This document shows positions 46,150 through 58,300 of a stretch of 64,000 nucleotides of DNA, one piece after another. How positions within the stretch are numbered: position 1 is the stretch's first letter; each line of letters opens with the position of its first letter. The translations under genes were made by a program, and so were the position numbers. This DNA comes from Otatea glauca. Its lineage: Eukaryota; Streptophyta; Magnoliopsida; Poales; Poaceae. Location: the NCBI GenBank assembly GCA_036346275.1, contig CM070722.1:58565524-58629523 (forward strand), given 5' to 3'. The notes below the pieces were generated by a model. The model was given only the letters and a program-made list of their open reading frames with translations, ran no database searches and was not told the DNA's origin.

Positions 46150-47557
46150 TGTTGAAGATATACCCTAGGATGAATCATAAAAATGATTATATTTCTTTAT
46201 ATTCGTAATTTATTATCTTGTTTCTTAAATAATATCATTATTATTTATTAGCAAGTACGTGATTTGTTTGTGAAACTCTATATATGATTGTGATGATTAT
46301 TCTAAAAGTAATCCTTAGTCAACAAACATACGAGGATACGTTTGAATAGACTAACATATGTATTGGTTGATGACTATGTTTTACGGGTCATGAATATAGA
46401 GATATCAAACCAATAATATAGACACATGTTAGAGAATGAATATGGAGTTGGATCGACCCACTTTAAGACACTGCGAGAACGTCGTAATCTTATTTGTCAT
46501 CAATTGGTCTCATATACAATGTGTATGTTATATCTTAATACTTGAGGTTGATGCATGTACTCGATATACGTAACGACTTACTTAGGGGATGTCAAACGCT
46601 ACACCGTAACTGAGTAGTTATAAATGTGGCTTTCGGGTTTGTCGTGAAGCATGCTGCGAGGCATGGTCGATCAAGATGAGATTTGCCTTTCCATACAACG
46701 AGAGAGATATTTCTAAGCCTATCAAGTGGTCGGATTTCAGAAATACATAACCATGCTACTCGCGGTTAAAGGGTTAACTGTAATCAGGGATTCCGAGTCA
46801 CGTAATCGAGAAAGAGTGGTCGAGCTAACTAAATAAGGATGGTACATACTCGTCTTGACTTTAACCGATATCATGAGGCGAAAGGAAATATATATAAATA
46901 AACATCGTTAAGGTTTGTCCGATGTGGTCTTTACATATACTTAAGAGTCAGCACGTCCTGCTAGAGACCGCTACCAATTAATGGTCGAGTAAGAGTACTC
47001 GGGTCAAGGTTTGTCCGATGTGATCTTTACATATACTTAAGAGTCAGCACGTCCTGCTAGAGACCGCTACCAATTAATGGTCGAGTAAGAGTACTCGGGT
47101 CATGTCCAAGTATAGATGAACCTATAGGGTCGCACACTTAGTGTTGGGACTTAATTCAGATGGTGTTTCGAATTCTGATGGACTTTGAGTTCCTAATGTG
47201 TCTAATGTAGAGAGCTATTGTGGAGCGTCCATATAAAGGGAGGGGCGGTGGCCTTAGGGTTAAAAGACACCAAAGAAATTCAAAAAAATTTAAGCCCTAG
47301 CTGTAACACCTCCTTCACCTAAAACCGCGTAGCCGACGATAGCACTCTAGTGAGTGGCATCTCTGCCCTTTACGTGTGGATACCTTGGAGGCGTTGCCGT
47401 GAAGCTTCAACTCTAAGACGATTCGTAACTTGTTACGGTGATGAGGACGATCCGAACCTGTGATGGTCACGAGCAGCTGTTCGAGGAGACGCGAGGCTAG
47501 TACGACTACAATCGCATCAACGCGCTACATCGATTTTACTTTCGCTACGGGTCTACA
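46150..47557 (+). mobile_element. LTR of a Copia (Angela/BARE-like) retrotransposon
   Basis: Starts TGTTGAAGATATACCCTAG, the classical start of this LTR group, contains TATA 'catataaaggg' (47231-47242), and ends 'ttcgctacgggtctaca' followed by 'tatctagTGGTAATGC', a worn primer-binding site. No gag or pol follows, so it is truncated or recombined. No clear target duplication was seen. Confidence 0.72.
46910..47101. repeat. 96-bp tandem duplication inside the LTR
   Basis: Units 46910-47005 and 47006-47101 are nearly identical (gtggtctttac against gtgatctttac). The duplication must postdate most divergence. Confidence 0.92.
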
Positions 47558-48527
47558 TATCTAGTGGTAATGCTATGATTTAGAACTTGCAATAGTCGCT
47601 TGTTTAAGTGGTAGAAATTTTTTGAATTTACAATAGAGTAGTCTACACATTCCTCTTCACATGTGTCCTCACCTTTTGGCCATCGGCCAACATTGCTTTG
47701 CTTCCCTGGTGGCTGATACGCGTCATTACCAATAGTGCCTTGCAGTTTAGAAGGTACTCTAGCCTTTTTCTTCTACCTCCAATTTTTATAATTTGTACTT
47801 ATATCGCTCTATGAAGGATTTAAAGTGCTAGCTAAGGATATCTATAGTGCCGCTGACAATAGGGTGATATCAGTCCCACCGTTGAGTCCGCCTAAGCCAC
47901 GGTGGATTTCCTCACACCGCTATCTTCCTTCCTTCTCCTAGCTTGGTCGCCATCTGTGGCGTCGACTGTGCTGCAAAACGGCTTCGACTACTTCACCCTC
48001 ACGTGGTTTCACTAAATCCAGTCGCTCCAGGACTATGGTCAACCTCTGACTACATGTTTGTCACGTAAATGAAGGTCACGTGGTGAAACTATTAGCAGCA
48101 GTTCTGTTCTTCTTTCCGTAAATTTCTATTTTCCCTTCTTCTAAATTTCTTCTTCGAGTTTGCACGTGAAAAAGAATGTTTTGGTGGAGTTGCAAGCAAA
48201 TGGTTGTACTTCACATCTTGTTGTATTTTGTCGTGGGAGCTGGCCTTACCATCCTATACTTTGGCCGTATGCACTTAACACATGCGAAATTATGACCAAC
48301 GACTATTGGATCTAGCCCTAGCGTCGTCCACAACCAACAGATCTGGCCTGGTCCATAGACCGTGCCGGTGACATCCCGCTCATCCAAGAACCGTTGGAGG
48401 GCAACATGTGAGCGATGATATAGGTAAAAGGACATGAATGCCCATGTAGCACTTTTAAATGGTTATTCATGTAAGCCGCCACCCCCAATGACGCTACAAA
48501 TAGAGCTCACATGCATTATTTGAAGGG
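47558..48527. other. Intergenic, no gene recognised
   Basis: The open frame 48211-48435 (minus) matches nothing known to me. Otherwise no repeats or genes are seen. Confidence 0.45.
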
Positions 48528-48689
48528 TTAAGATATGAGCAGTGCTTCAATGTTTTCCCTTCTAATACAAGTTGCACAAATCTTGAAGCAAGCGAAGGGG
48601 TAAGTAATCTCCATCTACCTTTCATTTATACTTTAATATTTGTGCAACTGTAAAAAAGAAAAGCATTGAAAACACCTCTCTTGAGATAT
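48528..48689. mobile_element. MITE (Mutator-type family 1) with 9-bp target duplication
   Basis: The element 48537-48680 (144 bp) starts GAGCAGTGCTTCAATG and ends AACACCTCTC. Flanks TTAAGATAT (48528-48536) and TTGAGATAT (48681-48689) differ at one base. Confidence 0.85.
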
Positions 48690-50581
48690 TTGTATCGATT
48701 TGTTACGTATTCAATTAAGTCATTTTTACTCGTTCTCCGCATTCTTTAGTTCTCGGAGAGCCCTGGTGGAATCCTCGAAGCCCCTTTTGGAATAGAAGAT
48801 TTGACGGCATTCAAGCAAAATTTACTGCAGAGGTAATCTGATACCTAACATATTTTCTTATAGAAATTTGAATAATGCGGTAAGCCTTTTCTTTCTCTTT
48901 TCCTAATTTGTAAGTCTTTTTTTAGAGAATTACGGAAGCTAATCTGAGCTGCATCACGAGCAACTTAGTTTAGAATGATAACCGATTATGGTAAATAGTG
49001 CAGTTCAAAGGATCAGTATAGCTGTTTTGGTTCTTCAACTGCCAGCAGTAAGTCGCTGGCCAGAAGGTCCATGCAATCAAACTTTGTTGCTGGCCTGAAT
49101 AATCATGTGTATGTCTCTGAACATCTAAGCACCTTGTCCATGGCGCTCTCAAGAGTCTTGGTGGAAGTCTTTGTGCTAACTTCGATCGGAATAACCAAGA
49201 GTGAAAGAACCAATTTTTAGCATGCAAAGTTTCCTGTTCATGTACGTGAAGTGACGACCGTCGACTGCGACTGACCAATTAATGGCCGGCCAACGGCGTT
49301 GGCCTGTCCCCTCAGTACTACTTATAGCGTCTAGAGGCACCAATGGGCTTCAATCTTCCTTTTAAAAGTCGAAGCTAAGGCCTAATTTGACACAAACAAA
49401 TTATTGTGGGAATTATAAAACCAAATTAACACCGATACTGATAACATCCTCCATTAGGCAGTGTTAATGTCGACGGTGATCACTGATGTCGCACCAGTGT
49501 TGCTTCTCGCCATCACGTGCCCTAGCTTCCCCGTTCCTTCCTCTTCCAGAATACCTTTTTAAGTACTTATCTGTTCTTAAATACATATAATTCGAACTTT
49601 CAAAATTTATTTCTAAATATATGTCATCCTATAATTTTGAAATAACTTTTAACTGTTTTTTCCCTTTGCATACCCTACCATTCATTATTCCAAATGTTAT
49701 TTATCGAGAAATTTTACAGTATATTATACTGATAGTATATAATAGACAGTAGAAATCAAATTTAGATATTGATTTGTTAAGAGTGTTTTTACTATTCTAC
49801 TACCATAGGAAGTATAAATAAATACTAGCTAATCTGATCCATTGGATCGAAGATAATGAACTGCCTATATTAAATTTAGTGTATCATAAAAGAGCTCTAT
49901 TTATTATCGTGGAATAGACTAACACACATACCCAAGAGTAAAAGGTAAGCTAATGAAATGGGGCAATTTGATTATTTCTACATGTGCTTTGGTTGAAGTG
50001 CAAAATACTAAAATGTCATCTATTAAGGGAAAGAGGAGTATGACACAAATAGTGGCATTTCCGATGATACCATGACGTCAACAGTGATTTCTTTTTTAAT
50101 GGAAAAGGATGGTGTTGGTTATTGCTTGAGAATGGAACGAAGCCAACGCAATGCCAAACGAACCTTTGCTGGAGTAGAGCTGCAGGGTTAGATCAAGTCA
50201 TCAAGATTGGGCTGGCTTCATTGAAGCAGACTGCATCACAGAATGAGTGCAAAACTAGACATCAGAAGCTGCAAACCACATCCAGGCACCGATGCTATTG
50301 CCAAAAACACCTAGTACTGAAAGACACCATTAAGAAATCTCCTCTGCTCTACGTCGGCTGCAAACATTCAAGTGCGTGGGTTTGTGCCGTGCTTTATATT
50401 CGTTGACAACTTGATATTGTAATTATGTCAGTCAAACAGCCTTGTATCATGTAACAGAACTCTTTTCTGGCATACCGCATACATGTTGTCATCACCATAG
50501 TAGTATAAACTTCCTATAAACAAGACATATACATACAGCACATGTGTGCTTCAGGCTTAAATACTCATCACAAGTACTTGT
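48690..50581. other. Intergenic between the Copia LTR region and the histone deacetylase gene
   Basis: About 49553-50040 is a MITE-like AT-rich element related to the one in the deacetylase intron near 51545-51792 (shared 'ttcttaaatacat', 'gtgcaaaat.ctaaaa.gtcatctatt'). The open frames 48970-49278 and 50122-50406 are not recognised. The 3' UTR of the deacetylase probably reaches to about 50400. Confidence 0.45.
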
Positions 50582-53500
50582 TTAAGCCAGCTGGCCACCT
50601 AGTTCCATCAAGTTTTTCTTTGAGAGATTGATAATCGAATCTGCTATTACTCGAGCGCTCGACTTCATATAGCCTCCTGAGATGGGGGAAGAGATGGAAA
50701 GTGTGCATAGGAATACAGCATTAGAGGTGTGTGATTAGTTGAACAAACAATCAAATGCAGGGGAAGTACTTACCTGATGTCAACATGAGTAGAGGAATGT
50801 TTTGATCTTTCGCATACCTAAACACCTTCTCATCTCTGATCGCCATACCCTCAGGACTTACCTGGAATGTAGGGGAAAACATGTTGAATTCAGCAGCATA
50901 GCACCAATTGGTGCAGGGTACACAAGAAAAACAAGGGCTACATGTTGTTTACAAACTAGTGTTTCTAATACTTCTGTGCATGATTAAGATTCTACATTAT
51001 GATAATATCATGAAGGCATTTTCTGCTGGGTGCAGAATACAATGCTGCACTGAAACGTTACTTATGTGCCTGATCTTTGTGAAAAATATAATAGAGTTGA
51101 TCAGAAAAGTACCTTCAATCTGCCCAATGGATCACCATCCAGGATATCTGTCCCAGCATTATAAACAATCAACTGGGGCTGAAATCTACTTTTTGCAACC
51201 TGCAAACAACATGCTCCAAGAGTAATTGTAAATAACAAGTTTGTAAAAACAATTATATTTTATAAACAACAAGAGCAAATGGTTCCAAGTGCAACAAGTC
51301 CGCAAACATATGGGGAACAACAAGTATGTTTCCGACTTCCAAGTGCATTAAGTTGGCAACTTCGCATTATGGAGAAAAGCAATATTATCAATATAGCATT
51401 GGGCATGATCATTTCCTCATTATAAGGTAGAATGAGAAGTTATGTTACCCAAGTGCCCAACCTACGTCGAAGTGATCAATTGTTTTTCCCATTTCTGTCC
51501 TCCTGCTTAGTTGCACATAGATGCAAAGAACTTTCTCCATTCTAGCTTTCAAATTTTGTTCCTAAATACATGTCATTTTACAATTTCAAGATGACTTTTC
51601 ACTCTCTTTTCCTTATATACCCCTCCCCTCTGGCTATTTCCAAGATCATTTAATGCAATGGGCTAGAGTAATACACACTACTCAATAGCAATAAATGTCC
51701 TAATAAAAGAGGGTAATTTGGTTTTTTGAACGCTTGCCTTGGTTGAAGTGCAAAATCCTAAAACGTCATCTATTCAGGAACAGAGGTAGTATTTAACACC
51801 ATGGATGCACTTACTTCATGGAATCACATGCTATAATGGTATAATAAAAATCACTTTTATGTCCAGGTAATTAAAAGTTCAGAACATATGCCATGCAAAA
51901 TATGACACCTCAAAATATCATTTCTGACCTAATAAATCACCTTAAAATTTGCACAGGGTACAGAAAAAATTCATATGGAGCCGCAAATTTTGCAAGCATC
52001 CCATCCTGAAAAGTTAAAAGTGTAAAGGTACCTTGAGAGCCTTGTCAAGTTTATCCAAGTAGTCATCTGTTTTTGTCCCACTCTATAATGCACAATCACA
52101 TAATGAGAAAACACAAATTTGAGTTACATGAAAAAACAAGAGAACAAATAACTAACAAGATGCAAGATGCAACTTACAACTAACTCGACTTTTTGATCAA
52201 TATACCGCTTAGCAACATGATCCTAAAATAAAGTCATGTCAGTTTACATAGAAACAAGAATATAGCTGTTATTAAACAAAACAGAATGATAATATCAAGG
52301 ACTGAACTAGAAGTTGGTGATAATTTACATGACAGACTATAATAATTGAACAGCTACATATCGTAGAAATAGACAGTAAAAAAAGGATTATAGCATACAC
52401 AGCTGGAATCGCTGTTTTTCAGTTTTGATATATGCCCAGTTACATCATCTAAACTGGATAAACAACAAGCTGTCTTCCAAAAGATGATGTGGACTACAAA
52501 TTTATGGGGTTCACAACAAAACTTATGCTCAACTACCAAGACATGATGAAAATCTAGACAATTAACCTCTACACCATAGGCAACCCAGAATCACATATTT
52601 CACAATGATAATCAGAGTATAACCAGAAGAAGAAAAAAGCCACATGTTGTAAGGATGTAAGGAGGAAAAAAGCCACATGTTGTGAAGATGTAAGGAGGAC
52701 TCCAGACGTAATTCTTACAAAGGGGTAAATTCCAGCATTGTACATGTCCAAAGTGTAAACCCTTCCTGCAAGTGAAAAACTGGCATCATAACGACATATA
52801 TAATGAACGGAAAATGTCCAGAAAAAATAGATAAAGTCCATACCATCATTAGCAAAATCCTTTTCATGGCCATTTCCTTGGTGGGCATCCAGATCTATGA
52901 TCATTACTCTGCAAGTGTTTTAAGAAGGATAGGTACTTATGAAGCTAACTTTGTTAGTTCGCATCCTTGCATGGCACTGCCAGCACATGTAATATGTAAT
53001 TGGTGAAACACAGTGCCTGTTAAGATGCCAACACGGCAACAAGCATCACAATCTTCCTACGGGAGTAGGCCGGGATGTTATCTGTAATCGAAAAAGGGGT
53101 CTTGCGATTGGCTGACCCTAGAGGTCCCGCGTGCGTTTTCTATGCTGCGAACCTAACACAACTTGTTATAAAACCTTCTGTTTTTTCTCCCTCTTGAATG
53201 AATGGCAGAGCTCCTGTCCCGCGTGCGTTTTCTATGCCGCGAACCTAACACAGCTTGTTGTAAAACCTTCTGTTTTTTCTCCCTCTTGAATGAATGGCAG
53301 AGCTCCTGCCGATCTTTCGAAAAAACAATCTTCCTATGGGAGAAAGCGGGACTGACATTACAGAGGATGCCCAACAATACAGATAGTTTACATAATATAT
53401 TCACTGTTGTGCAGGCAAGCACATACTTTGTATAAGCCACACAAACAGTTCCAGAAACTAAAGGGATATATTTGCTATAGTTACAATCCTGTCGGTAAAG

Positions 53501-54519
53501 GGTTTCTTACCTTGAAATATTTAGACGGACAAAGGCAAACTGAATGCAGAGAGAAATATCAGCGTATGCACAAAATCCACCCCCTTCCTCCGCCGAACAA
53601 TGGTGAAATCCTCCACCAACATTAATGGCCCATCCTCGCTCAAGTGCAAGTTTGGCCGACAGAATGGACCCGCCCACCTAAGGAAGGAAAATTAGCTTAT
53701 CATATGCCCAACTATGCAGCTGTGAGTACAAAGCACAAGACATCACCTGCTTCCGGAACGGGTACAGTAGCTTTTGCTGCACAAGCCAGTTAGGAATAAG
53801 GGCCACAGGAGGAACCTAAGGTAGAACATCTCATTAGCTAACCACACTGTATAATTTGCGACCAATCAGGCCAATTCCACTTCCTCTGAGCAATTAGTAC
53901 CTCTACTATGGAGGCAACCTTTAGGCTGCTCTTGAGGCTGTTCAAGTATGACTCCGAGTGCACCTGATTAAGGCCGAAACACACTGAAGTCAAAGTCCGA
54001 ACCAAGCGAAAAACATGTTCTTGGTTGTTGGCCCTCACCACTAGTAAATCTTCCTTGGAGGCTTCCAATGGCTCCACCACTCGGTTCTTCTCCAGGTGCC
54101 CTTCTTTGATAAGGAACTTGCATATGCGGCCCCATTTGGAGGAATCAAACGGGTGCCTGCACAAGATGTCACACGCGCAGTGTAAAACACAGCCGATGCA
54201 TGTCTATGTAGGTACATCCGTACATGGATGGAAAGGCAGCAGCTCACAGCTTCTCGATTCCGAGGAAGGCGATGTCGTACGCCGGCGAGTAGACCAACGG
54301 AGCCTGAGATAAACAACGCGATTTAGACACGAGATGGACAGCTCAACAGAGTTTCATGTGGAAGAAGCGATTTCGCACCCGCCTCTTGGAAAGGAGGGAT
54401 TTTTCGCGAGTGACCTTGGAGCCGGGGATGTCGAAGTAGAGCTTGCTGGAGAGGATGCGGTTGCGGCGGAGGGGCTCCGCCGGGGTGGCCGACGACGAGG
54501 AGGGGGCGGAGGAGGACAT
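50582..54519 (-). CDS. Class IV histone deacetylase (HDA2/HDAC11-like)
   Basis: Thirteen exons: 54415-54519, 54248-54303, 54039-54156, 53901-53963, 53747-53815, 53511-53677, 52844-52908, 52719-52765, 52178-52222, 52032-52082, 51113-51199, 50774-50861, 50582-50676. Total 1056 bp, 351 residues; phases are consistent and all introns GT-AG. It removes acetyl groups from lysines by Zn-dependent hydrolysis. Motifs: GGGFHHCSAEEGGGFCAYAD (active-site HH), IDLDAHQGNGHEKDF (Asp and His zinc ligands), YNAGTDILDGDPLG (third zinc-ligand Asp), C-terminus SGGYMKSSARVIADSI. All catalytic residues are present and the length fits class IV plant enzymes. The start MSSSAPSSSS was chosen because the frame upstream has no splice or family support. 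The Ser/Pro-rich N-terminus may be a targeting region. Introns hold a LINE tail and a MITE. Confidence 0.93.
51545..51792. mobile_element. MITE-like element in the deacetylase intron
   Basis: The ends are similar when inverted (GTTCCTAAATACATGTCATTTTA against GTTCCTGAATAGATGACGTTTTA). Lies in the intron 51200-52031. Class uncertain. Confidence 0.5.
53066..53324 (+). mobile_element. LINE-like 3' tail with 18-bp target duplication, in deacetylase intron 6
   Basis: Flanked by ACAATCTTCCTACGGGAG (53048-53065) and ACAATCTTCCTATGGGAG (53325-53342). It ends 'ggcagagctcctgcc', 'gatctttcgaaaaa', a typical plant LINE 3' end. The interior holds two 92-bp copies, 53124-53215 and 53216-53307. It lies in the intron and does not touch exons. 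Confidence 0.82.
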
Positions 54520-55348
54520 CCGCCGGGGGAGGAGAGGGCTCGGGTAAGGTTGGGGAAGAGACAGACGGTCGCGGTGTATGCGGGCTCTCGCCGCGAGACG
54601 ACGAAATTGTTCGTTCACTTGCCGCCGAGAAGAGGAACGGCCACGGTGCCGGGGCTCGGGAGAATTCCGTGCGGTGATTTTTGCGAGGCAGTACTTTTCA
54701 GTTTATATAATTGCATTTTCCCCCTCGTTTATCTTACTACAGGACAGTTTAGCTTTTGCTTTGCTCTGCTTTGCTTTAGTGGACGTTTCCAATGGAAAAG
54801 AGCGAAAGCTCTGTAGTCACCGATTCAATTGTCCTATGATACTATACAAGTAAAAAAAAATTAAAAAGTTATAGAGAGTATTATTGTGAAAATAACATCT
54901 TAACCGTCACATCTAAAACTTATGTTCAATGAGCTTTATCAATATGATATTAATCTTTATTATATCATTGTTTCGATGAGCTGACCCATCTTACCGCTGA
55001 CAAAAAAAAAACGAATACTACACACTACTCATAAACTCACTCATGTTCTCGTGACAATTGAGAGCTCGTCATAGATACAACAAATTTTATGTCTACCTCT
55101 AGCCCAAAAAAAAAAGTATTTACAGTGAAATTGGATGAGTGAAAGCGCAGCAGGACAATTGGTCGTTAGGTGTTTTTTTCCATCCAAAATAACAGCGAGG
55201 GGACCAGACAAATTTTACGTCCTGTATTAGATGAGAGGGACCAAAATGCAAGGGCAACAAAAGTAACGGCGTGTAACTGCAAAAATACTCATAGTCAGTC
55301 AGTTAGCCCACGCCGCCGTGCAGAGGGCGGCTCCTCTCCACCGCTTCC
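54520..55348. promoter_or_regulatory. Shared promoter region between two divergent genes
   Basis: 829 bp separate the start codons of the deacetylase (minus) and the glycosyltransferase-like gene (plus). Pyrimidine/GC-rich 5' leaders flank an AT-rich middle (54840-55130). I see no TATA box that I would defend. Confidence 0.5.
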
Positions 55349-58300
55349 ATGGCGATCTCGAGGCCCCGAAGCCGCGGCGTCTCCCTACTCCCGCTCCTCC
55401 TCCTCCTTCTCGCCCCGCTCATCTACTCCGGTACGACCCGCCAGTCCTCCTCGTCCTCTCGATTCCTGCAAAGTTACAATTGACACTTCCCGATCCAATC
55501 TGCGGCCGTTCTTCCCAGTATCCAGGCTCCAGTCGAGCTGGGCGCCGGAGGGGGCCCTGAACCTGCCACCGGCAGCTGCGATGAAGCGGCCCGATCGCCT
55601 CGTGCTCGGCCCCGCCTCCGGCCAGGGTCGCCCCGACCGCCTCCATTGCCAAGGTCTAGATCCTTCGTTTCCGTGTAGTTTCCATCCGTTTCTTGCATTG
55701 TGATTTGTGGGTGTTGTGCTGTTGGGTTTAGGGGTTTTACAGGGTAGTGCGTGGAGTTCGGAAATAGAGCTGCCTGCTTGAAATGTAGTAACCTTTTTTT
55801 GTTCAAAGAATCAAGAATGGATGTGTGATCCCTGGGCTCATCCTTGATTAGATGACTCTGTTCTTGGTCTGCTCTTTCTGTCATACTATCTTGACTATTG
55901 CATAGCACAGATGTGTGATCTGTTACTGTTACAGTCTTCTAATCGCTTGCAGTGTGCTCTAATAAAAGAGCGATTTAGTGTTATCTGGTATTGTTTATAT
56001 TAGCAATTAGCACTAGCACATCTGCAGCTATCGCAAGAAAGAAAGGAGACAAAGTTAAGGATCACCTTGTGTCGGAAAGAGATCTAATGCAGTCCTTATA
56101 ACGACTACAACTTGAGCTGTCACACTTGGACCGTTGGATCAAAAAGCGATGGGCAAGATAATTCGGAGTATGGTTCAAAAAACAATGTGCCGATTTTGTG
56201 ACACTGTAGTGAGCACTGTATCAACACTGTAGCTGAGGACTGTTGGGTGACCCGGACGATTCATCGCCTAACGGTGCTAAGGGCATGGGACTGCTTAAAT
56301 TGCAGTCCCCTTTATGACCTTACAGGAACCCTTTCCCTTGTGTCCTTTTCTCTGTCCTTTCCTGCCATTGAACTGTTTATCTGCAAGTCCATGGCAATCA
56401 ACCTATGACCCTAGTAGTATTGCCTTTTAGTAAAGATAGAATTCAGTAAATCCATTGCTTAGAGGAACATTTTTTTGTGGTATTTTATCTTGAAACGAGT
56501 AAATGACCAGTTGACTGCATCATGTGCCTTCTCAAATACCATGTTTCAGATAGATCTGGGATCGTGTGGATGCACTTAGATCTGCCGAAAGTTGTACATA
56601 ATATGCACTCTTTTGGTGAGGATAGTTTGAATTTGCGTGTAAATGGAGGGGCAAGGATTGTTTGAATTGCGGACCTGCGGTGTAAATGGAGGGGCAAGGA
56701 TGTTAAGGACTTAGGATTTTTTAAGTGATTTGCTGCGCTTTCAGGAAGTGCATTAAGCAAATCAGTGTTGTGAGAGGTGGGAGGACATGTGTTACTGAGT
56801 AATGAATACACTGTTCATATGAAAGCTAGTGATTCCAAATTCCTCTAGTTGCATATGCTAAATCTGATTGTTTATAATTTTTGAAACTCAGCAAGTAGTT
56901 GTGGACGTGGGTGTCTTGGCCCCGGCCTCAACGGGGTCAGGTGCCATGGTTGTGGTGGAACGGTGGAAGAAGAGATTGAGGGAGGAGATAGGTGATAACT
57001 TCTCGCTTAATTCATAAAGCCAACACTGTATTTCCTTATGTAAGAGGACTCCTAGCAATAGATCTAACTCTTTGCTATCTTATCTCTAACTCAACTAAAC
57101 AACTTGATGCTTAAGCAAACTCAATTAAAATATCATAAGGACTTATCTGCTGGCAACTGCCGCACAGCCTGGTGCTGACGTGGGCTCCGGCTAGTGCCAC
57201 CAGCCCCCACATGACAATATGGTATTGTGGTTGGAGTTCGTGTGCTTAGGTTTTGTAGGTTATGTGTTGGTACAAGATACAACCTGGTTACATATAGACA
57301 AACATTGATTTGTATGGGCAGGGGAGAAATTCCAACGTATTCAGAAATTTCATAACAGTAATATTGCTATCTTATTATCAATAACTCTGTGATTACTATC
57401 TGGTATTTAGTTTATCTATGTCTTTGAAATTCCTACATTAATGTGAACACAGAAGCTTTCAAGTTCAATGGTGCTTCTATGCTTTTCTTTTTGACAGTTG
57501 CACAAGTATTAAAGCATGAATGAAGGGTATATGGTGATTACTTACCCCTTCGTTTGCTTCAAGATTTGTGTAACTTGTATTGAGACGAAAAGCATTGAAG
57601 CACTCTTTCAAGTTTCAACATGTGTGCAATTAGCTTCTTGTCATACAAGATCTATGTCAATTTAGGTTTTCAGTGTAAGAAGCTCACATCCTGCAAAATG
57701 CTACTAATAGTCATTATCTTCATGCATAATATCTTGACACAAAACAAACATTGTATAACAATTGATTCACAAGAATGTCATTCTCCTATTTAATTCCTAA
57801 CTGTAGTGTCCAATTTGAAACAGTTCCAAGGAAACCAGAATGCTGTTATCAGAGCCTAAAGGTTGCATATATTTTGGAGAATTTAAACTTAGTATTAATC
57901 ATAGTCTATGATGTTCTGTAATATGTATTTAGTAGTGTCAGGTAGGCTTCTGGGTGTCTCATACGTGATAAGATTGTTCATACTTCTATAGTGTGAGTGA
58001 AATCAGCATCTAGTGGTTGGCTTCATCTGACTGACTACATTGTCCCATTTTCCTCAGGACTTAAATCTGCGAATAAGATCAGTTTATCAAGTGAAAGAAA
58101 TTATTCTGGAGAACATGTTTCTTTTGTTACAGTATTCACTACCTACAACTCTGACCCAGCTGGAGCTGGCAAAATGTCGTCTGATATTGCAACTGTTGGA
58201 ATGCATTCCTATAGCAAGGTGGAAAGGTCCATGGCCATTCTTAATACTTTCATCAATTTCATACAGGTACCTACTCCCTTTCTTCTTTTTGTGTGATGAC

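Noticed and set aside
50122..50406. 94-codon frame downstream of the deacetylase
   Set aside because: No recognisable motif and no splice partner; probably chance.
55170..55703. 177-codon frame over the glycosyltransferase 5' region
   Set aside because: It reads through the 5' UTR, exon 1 in the wrong frame and an intron; only the exon 2 part coincides with real coding.
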